A stretch of DNA of 64,000 nt, from the NCBI RefSeq assembly GCF_963378075.1, contig NZ_OY726394.1, forward strand, positions 3,968,001-4,032,000. Direction: 5' to 3'. Origin of the DNA: Mycolicibacter sp. MU0083 (lineage in GTDB: Bacteria; Actinomycetota; Actinomycetes; Mycobacteriales; Mycobacteriaceae). Positions 45,701-51,100 of the stretch are shown in pieces (the first letter of the stretch is position 1; each line of letters starts with the position of its first letter). Both the position numbers and the translations under genes were made by a program. The notes beneath the pieces were generated by a model, which was given only the letters and a program-made list of their open reading frames with translations, made no database searches and was not told the DNA's origin.

Positions 45701-47679
45701 CCACCGTTACCGCCGACACCGGCGGTGCCCGCCGCCGCGCGCGTTCCGTCGACCTCGCGACCGCCCAGACCGGCGTTGCCGCCGAGTCCACCGTGACCAC
45801 CCGCGGTACCGGCGGCGGCAGCCGTGTCAGCCGCGGCGTCGTAGCCGGCGCCACCGGCACCACCGTTGCCGCCCTTACCTGCGGAACCGTCCGCACCCAC
45901 CTGCGCGAACGCGCCGTTCCCGGATGCACCACCGGCACCACCGGCACCGGCGTCACCACCGTTGCCACCGGACTGGCCCGCACCGCCGTCGGGGTTGTCG
46001 GCGTCACCGGCCGTACCGGCGTCACCGTGGGCGCCGTCGGTGCCGCTACCACCGGCACCACCCACGCCACCGACGCCGTGCGCGCCGATGTTGGCACCTA
46101 GGCCCCCGGCACCACCGTCACCGCCGGCGCCACCCTTACCACCGGACGTACCGGCCGCGGCGTTGGCATCGGCGGCGGCGTCATACCCGGCACCACCGGC
46201 GCCACCGGCGCCACCGTTACCGCCGTCACCCTGCGCGGCACGGGTCTCGCCGTCGGCCTCTAGGCCGCCCAGGCCGCCCGCACCACCGGCGCCACCCTTA
46301 CCGCCCTCCGTGCCGTCCGGGTCCGCGGCGGTGCCGTCGGTACCGGCGAAGCCCGCACCACCTTCACCACCCGCGCCACCGGCACCGGCCACACCGTCGG
46401 CGCCGTCGGCTGCCTGGCCACCCGCACCCTGACCACCGGCGCCACCGACACCGGCGTTACCGCCGGCTCCGCCGGCCTGGCCGTCGAAACCATCGATGTG
46501 GTCGGCGGTGCCGTCCGCACCGTCGGCGCCATCAGCACCCACACCACCGGAACCACCTTCACCACCGATACCGCCGGCGCCCTCGACCCCGCCCTTACCT
46601 GCGGTGCCATTGCTGGCGAACCAGCCACCGGAACCGCCGGCACCGGCCGTACCCGCGGCACCGCCGTTACCGCCGGCGCCACCATTGCCACCGGCCGTAC
46701 CGTCGGGGTTCGTCGCGTCACCGGCTTCACCGTCGGCACCGGCGCCACCTTCGCCGCCCTCGCCACCGACACCGCCGGCACCACCGGCACCGCCCTTACC
46801 GAAGAAGTACGAGCCCTTACCGCCGGCGCCACCGTTACCGCCGGCTCCACCGTTGCCACCGTTGGTGCCCGCCGCACCCGCGATCGCGCCGGCGACACCC
46901 GCGGCACCGGCCACACCCGCGCCGCCGGCGCCACCGGCACCGGCGTCGCTGAAGACACCCCACAGCGCGGCGTCACCACCGCGGCCACCGTTGCCGCCGA
47001 CAGCGCCTTCTTCGAGAGCAGTACCGCCGTTACCGCCGGCACCACCGGAGCTGAACCACGAGAACAGGCCCGCGGCGCCACCATCGCCACCGTGGCCGCT
47101 GCCGTAGCCGTCACCGCCGGCTCCACCGTCGCCGCCCCACAGACCGGCCTGCCCACCGGCACCGCCGTCCAAGCCTGCGATCGAGCCATCGTTGTCCCAG
47201 CCGTCACCACCGTCACCCCACAGCCAGCCACCCGCGCCGCCGTCGGGGTGCTCGGCCGTGCCGTCGGCGCCGTCACCGAAGGGCTTGAGCCAGTTGATCT
47301 CGCTCCAGTTGAAAGAGGAATCCGCAGCGCCGGGCAGGTCGAGCGCCTCGGCGCCGATCCCGCTCAGGCCAAGATCACCCAGGATCGCGTCCCAGGCGGA
47401 GCCGTCACCGAGTCCGTCCAGGAACGGACTCCAACTGGTGGGGTCCAGCACCTCCGCCCAAGCGTCCTGGTCGCCCCAGTTCACGCTCAGGTCGGCGAAC
47501 GCGTCGCCCAGACCCTCACCGAACAGGTCGATCAGCACGTCGTCGAAGTCGGCGTACGCCTTGGGCATGGGCGTCAACGGCCCGAACCCGAACGCAAGGA
47601 AGGCGCTCAATGCGCTGCCGGCACCGAAGACCTGGTTGATCCGACGCTTGGCAGCACTTTGACGACGATGACGGGCCAT
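30799..47679 (-). CDS. PGRS-5: 5626-residue PGRS/beta-helix-like giant protein
   Basis: An uninterrupted 16.9-kb frame. The ATG at 47679 (MARHRRQSAAKRR) is chosen over one 24 bp upstream because AAGGGG sits about 9 nt before it and it aligns with PGRS-6. Parts: signal segment (VFGAGSALSAFLAFGFGP; AYA-D); head with DDVLIDLFGEGLG, DQDAWAEVLDP and INWLKPFGDGADGTA; PGRS to about residue 2020 with 531-bp supermodules; a run of ten glycines (41576-41610); then some 3600 residues of Val/Ile/Thr-containing repeats (GGSVTDSTATGG-like, about 20-35 residues each) that resemble a beta-solenoid. The C-terminus is class B, ending GEAGTPAS. Its long beta region contains duplicated blocks. Two tandem hairpins follow. 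A cell-surface adhesin-like or wall-associated role is only an inference. Confidence 0.87.
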   Translation of the reverse strand: MARHRRQSAAKRRINQVFGAGSALSAFLAFGFGPLTPMPKAYADFDDVLIDLFGEGLGDAFADLSVNWGDQDAWAEVLDPTSWSPFLDGLGDGSAWDAILGDLGLSGIGAEALDLPGAADSSFNWSEINWLKPFGDGADGTAEHPDGGAGGWLWGDGGDGWDNDGSIAGLDGGAGGQAGLWGGDGGAGGDGYGSGHGGDGGAAGLFSWFSSGGAGGNGGTALEEGAVGGNGGRGGDAALWGVFSDAGAGGAGGAGVAGAAGVAGAIAGAAGTNGGNGGAGGNGGAGGKGSYFFGKGGAGGAGGVGGEGGEGGAGADGEAGDATNPDGTAGGNGGAGGNGGAAGTAGAGGSGGWFASNGTAGKGGVEGAGGIGGEGGSGGVGADGADGADGTADHIDGFDGQAGGAGGNAGVGGAGGQGAGGQAADGADGVAGAGGAGGEGGAGFAGTDGTAADPDGTEGGKGGAGGAGGLGGLEADGETRAAQGDGGNGGAGGAGGAGYDAAADANAAAGTSGGKGGAGGDGGAGGLGANIGAHGVGGVGGAGGSGTDGAHGDAGTAGDADNPDGGAGQSGGNGGDAGAGGAGGASGNGAFAQVGADGSAGKGGNGGAGGAGYDAAADTAAAAGTAGGHGGLGGNAGLGGREVDGTRAAAGTAGVGGNGGDGKDGANGNNGTVDSPDGQAGQAGGAGGNGGLGGLKADDTRAASGDGGNGGAGGRGGDGHEGENGDAPGAAGESGGNGGAGGDGGVGGSGATAGSHGAGGEGGNGGSGGDGAEGAVGAAGTADRIDGGAGQAGGAGGNAGHAGVGGSNGDGTRAASGTDGSAGAGGAGGAGGQGYQGVDGTAERIDGGNGGAGGTGGAGGLGGLETDGSRADQGDGGDGGAGGRGGHGYNGVNGDTIGAGASGTHGGSGGNGGVGGVGGQGLNEGDAGAGGVGGNGGNGGDGAKGANGTDGTADHVDGTDGQAGGAGGNAGKAGIGGLSGDGVKAADGTNGHAGVGGAGGNGGEGFDGENSDTAGVSGGNGGAGGDGGTGGLGGLEVNGGRAAQGVGGNGGAGGDGGDGYDGDAGLNATQGSGHGAAGGAGESGTAGGNGGAGGKAGSGSTSGQAGAGGVGGDGGDGGEGGDGADGAKGNASHLDGFDGGAGGAGGNAGKAGLGGLNGDSGRAASGTDGTAGVGGDAGNGGDGFNGADSHTAGVAGGNAGNGGAGGDAGLGGLKADGSGRADSGVGGDGGNGGTGGKGYTGTNGQNATEGSGNGAAGGDGQHGTAGGNGGNGGQGGSGRVQGAEGLGGEGGAGGSGGNGGEGADGADGNVAHVDGYDGGAGGAGGNAGHGGVGGTGRNGPAASGTDGTAGVGGDAGSGGDGFAGANSQTAGLAGGNGGNGGQGGQGGQGGLKTDNTRAAQGAGGDGGNGGAGGEGYTGQAGANAEEGTGNGAAGGAGESGTAGGNGGNGGLGGSGSSTGQQGLGGEGGAGGSGGNGGEGADGANGTAGHVDGYAGGAGGAGGNAGHGGVGGTGRNGQAGDGADGTAGVGGDAGDGGDGFNGTNSQTAGVAGGNGGNGGAGGDAGLGGLKTDNTRADSGVGGDGGNGGTGGKGYTGLNGQNATEGAGNGAAGGDGQHGTAGGNGGNGGQGGSGKTNGVEGLGGEGGAGGSGGNGGAGADGADGTTGHLDGYAGGVGGAGGNAGHGGVGGTGRTGQADDGADGAAGIGGAGGKGGDGHEGLASTTEGVAGGAGGNGGAGGDGGQGGLKTDNTRAAQGDGGAGGDGGVGGRGYDGQNGTDAVLGAGDGAAGGDGESGSAGGVGGNGGAGGQGTNNGLEGLGGEGGAGGSGGRGGHGAAGADGDASHVDGYAGGSGGTGGDAGVGGAGGQGRDGQADSGSDGVAGNGGNGGAGGTGADGQHGTADASGVEISAPTAGGDGGRGGDGGHAGTGGTTQAVGGNAGAGGNGGNGGNGATEGLLDDDSGFAQAGAAGGTGGEGGVAYDGGRFGDGGNGGAGGTGGTYGLNTTGGAGGVGGQGSAGSTTAAGNGGGGGGGGGGASVLGGGAVTDGLTGGKGGDGANGTADGPGETGGTGGSVQANLDAGSTIAGNTILGMDAGTGINGGNATLKATGGASITGNTLQVGAGSETANGGDVTITADGTGTQVTDNTFTAGNAGEGSDGGAGGDGGSVLVTAASGGVIRDTEATAGDGGVGSDSGSGGLGGNAIVRSSEGSVVFDGVLQAGNGGDGSDGGTGGTGGDAEMHGSYEFAGESATGSATAGNGGDATGTNAVGGLGGDARIASGYGDVGGSTDGTAIGGNGGNAYGEDSTGGGGGSARIYADGVGSSVDGSAISHAGDGGDGYDGGTGGTSAYSLVVAFGDNAHVSGAAYSGDSGDGYDGGTGGAGGLGELRANGDDADVQGVATGGNGGDGHDDLTGGKGGIGLIGMGAGGTIIDGVATAGNGGNSGIGVNGGGGGTAAIGVETSTTSNGAVISDSTAVGGHGAAGKAGGSAGIGANSDGHVSDSHAVGGNATEGGAGGSVTIKADGAGSEIDGVNASGGNAGAGGAGGGATASASAGGRIIDSTLTGAEGGDSSAGGAASMSAAGGQIEDSKAFGGEAGLGSDGGAAGAGGIGRIVVNGGLVTDSIATGGVGGAGADGGVGGAGGVGEINSADAGSKVDGATATGGVGGSGGTDDGAAGGKGGTGGTGLIAAAGGGEATGVVTGGVGGSGGAGNSDGVGGTGGKGGTATIRATGGTASGEATGGEGGDGGVGGAGNAGGNGSAGGAATIASVGGDASGTATGGNAGNGGAGDVGGKGGTGTTGGAATITANGGTASGEVTGGNGGNGGDATATVAGANGATAGAASITANDTSSATGTVVGGDGGNAGPSGQTAGAGGTASITASNDSTVEGGTVLGGDGSNADGGKGGAGGVASITADNGGTVTNTVDGDGKDSTVVTGGDGGSAGDGFGAFLGGTGGKGGAATLTADDGTASGVVTGGNGGTGGDASAARAGGAGGVGGAAEISATGSDVTGTAIGGTGGTGALGGTQAAGAGGAATISGTDGSTIEGGTATGGNGGQAGDGEGAVNGGYGRTGGAATIEATNGGVITNSVDGDGNDTTTATGGTGGSGADAFGGKAGAHGGNAGAASVTADGGTASGAATGGDGGDGGAGTVGFAGGAGGDGAAGSITATGGTAGGSATGGDGGDGGAASATRIGGAGGAGGVASVSATDTSSATGNAIGGDGATGTFGGNQATGVGGAATISASGASTVAGGTATGGNGGQGGHADGTRNGAAGAAGGAATIEATDGGTVTNTVDVDGKDTTFATGGNGGAGGDALGTRNGGAAGAAGTATITADAGTVGGSATGGNGGDGGDATAAANGTAGAAGGAAGLTVHGAGSAISGSSAVGGNAGAGTDGGTGGAGGNADVIAELGGTVTNGHAIGSAGGDGSDGGIGGNGGLARVGAWGEDSSTEGTAKGGAGGDGTNGGKAGNGGAAYVDAGITDQGGKVGVDEFASGNATGGAGGNADGSGSTGGVGGEARLRAPDGSVGVAGHAELTHAIGGDGGNGSFGEDGTSGGKGGAGGNGYVFVSAGGSVTGDPDGETVTFGKGGVGGDGFDGGTGGNGMYAMVTAGSGATAYGQSTAGDGGDGTGIGSVGGNGGVANIQSAYPGSGSAGPGGLAHGKAFGGDGGDATRGTAAVGGTGGEGGRGSILSSGTGAEAEGTARGGDGGDGLNGGKGGGATANGGGSITANGGGAYSNGTATGGNGGDGDGQGKVGGEGAAGWMQAQAKDSVVTGSATGGNGGNSNATANGGNGGRAALQAVDEGSEINSSSATGGDGGAGHGGGAAEVQIYDGAKVTDLHVTAGDSNDNASGGSATVTVHDAASEINDSSITAGNAGSGGAGGSATLTVDNGGSVSGVDGTARAGSDSAAGGSVTITANDGTIKNTDVTGGQAGGKAGGSATVTANSGGTIEGSSATGGDGGSASNGGTAGTGGRADVIAELGGTVTNGHAIGAAGGDGSDGGVGGNGGLARVGAWGADSSTQGTARGGEGGEGTDGGKAGNGGAAYVDAGITDDGDKVGVNEHAYGNATGGVGGDADGAASTGGAGGQAIVRASDGSVGKAGSPELAHAKGGAGGSGEDAGKGGVGGNGYVFVTNGGTVTADGTEATVAQGGVGGAGSDGGTGGNGSYAQVTAGQGATAYGQATAGNGGAGTGAAGKGGNGGSANVEGAFGKSGQGGSAHGEAFGGHGGLGESGTGGNGGIGSVVATGVNAEASGTGTGGDGGAGYAGGKGGNGFSGQVAALNDGARADGTATAGTAGSGTGTGVVGGNGGYTYIQATGKDSEVLGATATGGDGSAGANGVSGKVASDTTIIAKGEGDSITNSSATGGNSVGNQQGPGARITVDGGSVADSSVTAGVSSDSALGGSGSITVTGGGSVTGVEVSGGDAGAGGTGSGIGGRGGSAEVTVDGGILDGAEATGGNGGSGGVDADGHTGGKGGAGGAASISVDSDGVIKSETGDSRAVGGNGGNGGAGSATADGGDGGSGGSATMSASNEGLIDGGVVLGGHGVNGGANGANGDNGANNSLNVDGAGSGVEDTTFQAGANSENFAGGGATATISGGGKISGSTIIGGNASETAAGGSANLTAEGEGSAITNSSVTGGNAGTGDDNGGTGGTGGLAEIVAKNGSQVTDTHVFGGVGGSGTNGGAGGTGGVASVQAENGGKIDGVESTGGNGGDGKNGGDGGAGGRSLVQANKAGSTATGISTAGNGGEADGEGSEGGDGGQAWLGAIAVDSSVEGEVIGGNGGTGEDGGVGGAGGQGVLLSHSLAVGSSTGDADTLAQAGNGGNATGEGSVGGKGGDGNIGTYGNYTSTEDETGTVTGTATGGNGGSAINGGHGGNGGQGHLSSETINSYASGEAFGGHGGNADGGTGGNGGMGWVQAQNGTASGIGRGGDGGETGESGTDAVGGNGGNGGQGLVQGYGSTTTDATAAGGNGGNGGNAGTDGATGGTGGEGAMGRVRGSADGVEAIGGAGGDGGDGGQGAANAGGSGGAGGMGDAGGIDGDGSTVTGGAGGAGGDGSADDAGGDGGQGGAATLTGGGTGVAHDSEVTGGAGGDAIGNGTGGAGGAANVSVTQDSTLEDSSATGGAGGDGSDGGTGGAGGEAVLTVSDGSTVSDVHSIGGAGSDNAADAEAGTDSAGGHAGLQAFAKFGVMSDGDDGAGINGGTGGAGGKAEVIVGGGGSVDGVTAQGGNGGYGTDGGVGGAGGVASVQAENGGKIDGVESTGGNGGDGKNGGDGGAGGRSLVQANKAGSTATGISTAGNGGVADGEGSEGGDGGQAWLGAIAVDSSVEGKVIGGNGGTGEDGGVGGAGGEGILLSHSLAVGSSTGDADTLAQAGNGGNATGEGSVGGKGGNGNIGTYGNGDAVVTGIAQGGTGGDASNGGTGGNGGEGHVSAEVPGATASGTGIGGNGGEGDGATGGNGGQGWVQATGGGTAGTASGTGIGGNGGNAGGENGGNGGNGGQGLVQGYGGTTTDGTATGGNGGDGGAGGENGAVGGNGGNGGLGSVKHGDELTATGGNGGGGGAGGTYVDATNDGAGGAGGAGGAAANIDGIGGNGGNGGNGGADGERGADGEAGTPAS
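31454..31945 (-). repeat. Large direct repeat in PGRS-5 C-terminal region, copy 1
   Basis: This block of about 490 bp recurs at about 33114-33605, offset 1660 bp, with very high DNA identity over most of its length. It encodes segments such as KIDGVESTGGNGGDGKNG, RSLVQANKAGSTATGIS and ILLSHSLAVGSSTGDADTL. The other copy is listed separately. Confidence 0.8.
33114..33605 (-). repeat. Large direct repeat in PGRS-5 C-terminal region, copy 2
   Basis: Partner of the block at 31454-31945. The left 60 bp have drifted (synonymous and conservative changes) while the stretch beginning GCGAGGGTGTCGGCATCACC (33201) is nearly unchanged. Confidence 0.8.
34660..35770 (-). repeat. 1.1-kb duplicated module in PGRS-5, copy 1
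   Basis: Homologous to about 36360-37490 (offset near 1.7 kb) but more diverged than the 490-bp repeat. Shared markers are AELGGTVTNGHAIG, GGLARVGAWG, AAYVDAGITD and NGYVFV. Part of the adjoining sequence (SGQVAALNDGA, KVASDTTI, VADSSVTAG) also matches PGRS-6, so modules have moved between genes. Confidence 0.7.
36360..37490 (-). repeat. 1.1-kb duplicated module in PGRS-5, copy 2
   Basis: Partner of 34660-35770, carrying the same ordered markers with many substitutions. Boundaries are approximate because flanking repeats are also similar. Confidence 0.7.
42240..44060 (-). repeat. 531-bp tandem supermodules in PGRS-5
   Basis: The landmark GTGTTGTCGGTCTTCAGGCC (+ strand) occurs at 42431, 42962 and 43493, exactly 531 bp (177 codons) apart. 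Units contain GGAGESGTAGG or GGDGQHGTAGG, GLGGEGGAGGSGGNG, HVDGYAGG and GGLKTDNTRA. A diverged fourth unit follows toward 44060. Confidence 0.85.
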
Positions 47680-47736
47680 GGCGAAATTCCCCTTAACTAG
47701 CACTCACTGACAGCACAGGAAACCTGTTGGAATCGA

Positions 47737-47764
47737 AGGTTAACAGTGATTCGAGACACGTCAA
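47737..47764 (-). promoter_or_regulatory. Putative sigma-A-like promoter of PGRS-5
   Basis: On the - strand TTGACG (47759-47764) and TAACCT (47737-47742) are 16 bp apart, giving a leader of about 50 nt. The region between the boxes (ATTCACTGTTAAC-like) is also shared with PGRS-6. From 47765 to 48082 nothing else was recognised. Confidence 0.6.
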
Positions 47765-48082
47765 CTGGAGTCCGGTTTAGGGAACTGGAGCGCGATTCAC
47801 CGGTCGACCAACCGGTTTGCTGGGTCATAGCTTGTCTATGAGTAGAGAATTACCCCAAACCGCAGTGGAGTAGCCCGGAGAAATGGGCGTTGAACTGGCT
47901 TTCAGGATTCTGGGTCCGCTTAGCGAAAATCCAGCCGATTTGAAATACCCGTTCACCCCGTATGGGGTTTCGCTCAGGGAGAAGCCCGACAGGATCCCCT
48001 CGGGGCCGCGCACCGACCTAGGGTGTGATCGGCGTCACAGACGGCGGGTGGTACCCGGATGAGGGCGGCGACGCCGAACGCA

Positions 48083-48113
48083 CCTCGGCCCGGTCGTGGT
48101 GACCGGGCCGAGG
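48083..48113 (-). terminator. Hairpin terminator of PGRS-6
   Basis: CCTCGGCCCGGTC (48083-48095) pairs perfectly with GACCGGGCCGAGG (48101-48113), 5-nt loop, 23 bp past the PGRS-6 stop. Confidence 0.75.
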
Positions 48114-48135
48114 GGGTTGGTGGAGTTGGGTTGGT

Positions 48136-51100
48136 TTAGGTCGCGGGCGTCCCGGCGGCGCCGGCGGTGCCCTTCGTGCCATCCGCCTGGCCGTCGGTGC
48201 CGTCCTGCCCGTCGCCGGCCGTGCCGCCCTCGGGGGCGTTCTGCGAGGCACCGCCAGCACCGCCGGCCCCACCGGCGCCGTTGGACGCGCTGGTGACTTT
48301 GGTGCCGCCGTTGCCGCCGTCGCCGCCGCTACCACTGGTGGCACTGAGCCCGTCACCGTGCTTGATGCTGGCCAGACCGCCGGCACCGCCCTGGCCGCCG
48401 ACCGCACCGTTGACGCCCCCGGCACCGCCGTCGCCACCGTCACCACTGGTCACCTCGGCGTTGGCGGCGTTCTGGATCAGAGCCATGCCTGCGTCCCCGC
48501 CGGCCCCGCCGTGGCTGCCGTCGGCACCGTTGGCGCCACCGTCCCCGCCGTCACCGGCAGTGCTGGTGCCGCTGGCGTCGCCGGCCCGGAAGCTGTCAAC
48601 CCAGGCCATGCCGCCGGCGCCACCCTTGGCGCCGTAGCCGTCGCCGCCGTCACCGGCGTAGGTGGTACCGCTAGCCGACCCGCCCGGCTGGGTGTATTCG
48701 TCGACGTCGGTGGAGATGTGGCCCTGCCCACCGGCACCGCCGATGCCGCCGTCGTGACCGGCCCCGCCGTCTCCGCCGAAGCTGGTACCCGATGCGGTGC
48801 TCGACGCGTTGAAGGTGATGACATCGCCCAGGCCGCCCGTTCCACCGGTACCGCCGTCGATACCGTCGCCGCCGCGGCCGCCGGTCGCCTCGCCGGAGGC
48901 CGAGGACTCGTTGCCGAAGGCCAAGATCTGCCCTTTACCACCGGTGTTGCCCTTGCCGGCATCGCCGGTACCGCCCGCGCCACCGGTCACGGTGCCCGAG
49001 ACGTCACTGTTGACGCCGGTAGCCTCGGCATCCGCTTCGCCACCGGCTCCACCGGTACCGTCGTCGGTGCCGCTTCCACCATTGCCGCCGTGCACGGTGG
49101 CATCGTGCACCGCACTGTCGTTCGTCGCGGTGACGACCGCCTTGCCGCCGGCACCGCCCTTACCGCCACTGTCGTCGCCGAATCCGGCGTTACCACCGGT
49201 CGCCTGCGTGTCGCTCACCGAACTGTCCGCTCCGGAGACCGTGCCGACGGCCGCTCCACCGTTGGCCGTGTCACTGCCATCGCCGCCGTCGAAGGTGGTG
49301 CCGGAGACCGTCCCACCGTCGACGCTGAGGTTGGCCGCGCCGCCCTTACCTGTGCCGCCGGAATCGCCGTCGCCGCCGGTGAGGTGGGTGTCGGTGACGG
49401 TCCCGCCGCCGGTGACGTGCAGCTGGGTCGAGCCGCCCAGCGCGGTCTCCGAGGTCTGGCCCGCGGTTATCGTGCTGTCGGCGACATGGCCGCCGGTGAC
49501 GACGAGTTGCGCGCCCGGCCCTTGCACGTCGCCCAGGCTGTCGCCACCGGTGACATGGGTGTTGACGACGGTGTCACCCTCGCCCTCGGCCCGGATCTTG
49601 GTGTCGGAGGCCACCTTCCCGTTGACGCCGTCTTCGCCATCGGCGCCCCGACCGCCGGTGACGGTGCTGCCTGAGATCTCCGAGTCCTTACCCAGAGCCT
49701 GCATGTAGGCGTAACCGCCCTGGCCACCCACCACGCTGTCGCCGCCGGACGTCAATCCGGTGCCGTCGCCGCCCCGACCTGCGGTGGCGATGCCATCAGC
49801 CGTGGCGCCGTCGTTGAGCGCGCCGACCTGGCCGCTGTAGCCGTTGCCGCCGGTGCCGCCGTCGTAGCCGTCACCGGCCTGGCCGCCGTAGGCCTCGCCG
49901 GTGGCCTTCGCATCGGTTCCACCGGCGATCACACTGGCTTGTCCGCCGTTGCCGCCGTGGCCACCGCCGTTGCTACCGCCGTGGCCGTCGCCGCCGTCAC
50001 CGCCACGCGCGGTGCCGTCGACCGATCCGTTGTCGCCGCCGAGGTCGTACTTGGCGTAGCCCGATGCCAGGCTGCCGGCCCCGCCGATGCCCCCGGTGCT
50101 GCCGGCGCCGTCGGCGTCCCCACCGTCGCCACCGATTCCCGCGCCGGTGGTCGTACCCCCGGCACCGAGGGACATGCCCGCGGTGACCGCGGAGCTACCG
50201 CCGCCACCACCGGCACCGCCGTCGGTGCCGTCGCCGCCGTTGCCGCCGGTGGCCGAGGCGTCGTGAACGGTACCGCCCTGGTCCGCGCCGATCATCGCGT
50301 AACCTCCGGCGCCGCCCGTGCCACCGTTGTCGTCACCGGTGCCGGCGTTGCCGCCGGTCGCGGTGCTGTCGATCACCGTGCCGCTGCCGGTGGCGGTAAT
50401 CTCGGCCGAACCACCGATAGCGGTGCCGCTGGCGTCGGTGCCGGTCGCGGTGCTGCCGGTGATGGAGCCGCCGTTGGACGCGATCACCACCGCCCTGCCG
50501 CCGGCCTGCTCGCCGACGGCATCACCGGCGCTGGCTGTGCTGTCCGCGACGATGCCGCCGTTCCCGGCTCCCACCGCGCCCATCGCGCCGGTGACGCCGA
50601 GGCCGGTCCCGACAGCGCCGTCGCCGTCACCGCCGTCACCGCCCTGCGCAGTGCCCAAGGCGTTGGACCCGACTCCGTTGGCACCCACCGCGCCGATGCC
50701 GCCGGTGCCGCCGGTACCACCGTCGGTAGCGTCGCCGCCATCGCCGCCGGTACCAACACCGTGCGCGATGGCGCCGTCGGCGCTCTGGATGCCGCCTTGG
50801 CCGCCGTCACCGCCGAGGCTGTCCGCACCGGTGCCGTCGCCGGCATTACCACCGGTGACCTGGCCGTAAGAGGTACCACCCGAGTTGGCCCACAGGTCGC
50901 CCTGACCGCCGACGCCGCCCTGGCCGCCGTCACTGCCGTCACCGCCGGCCCCGCCGGTGGCGGTGCTGTTGACGCCGGTGTCGGTGTCACCGGTGATCAC
51001 GCCGCCGTTGGCCTGGATGAGCCCGGCGCCGCCGAGCCCGCCGGTCCCGCCGTCGGTGCCGTCCCCACCGGAGTTGCCGACCGCGTCGGCGTAGCTCACC

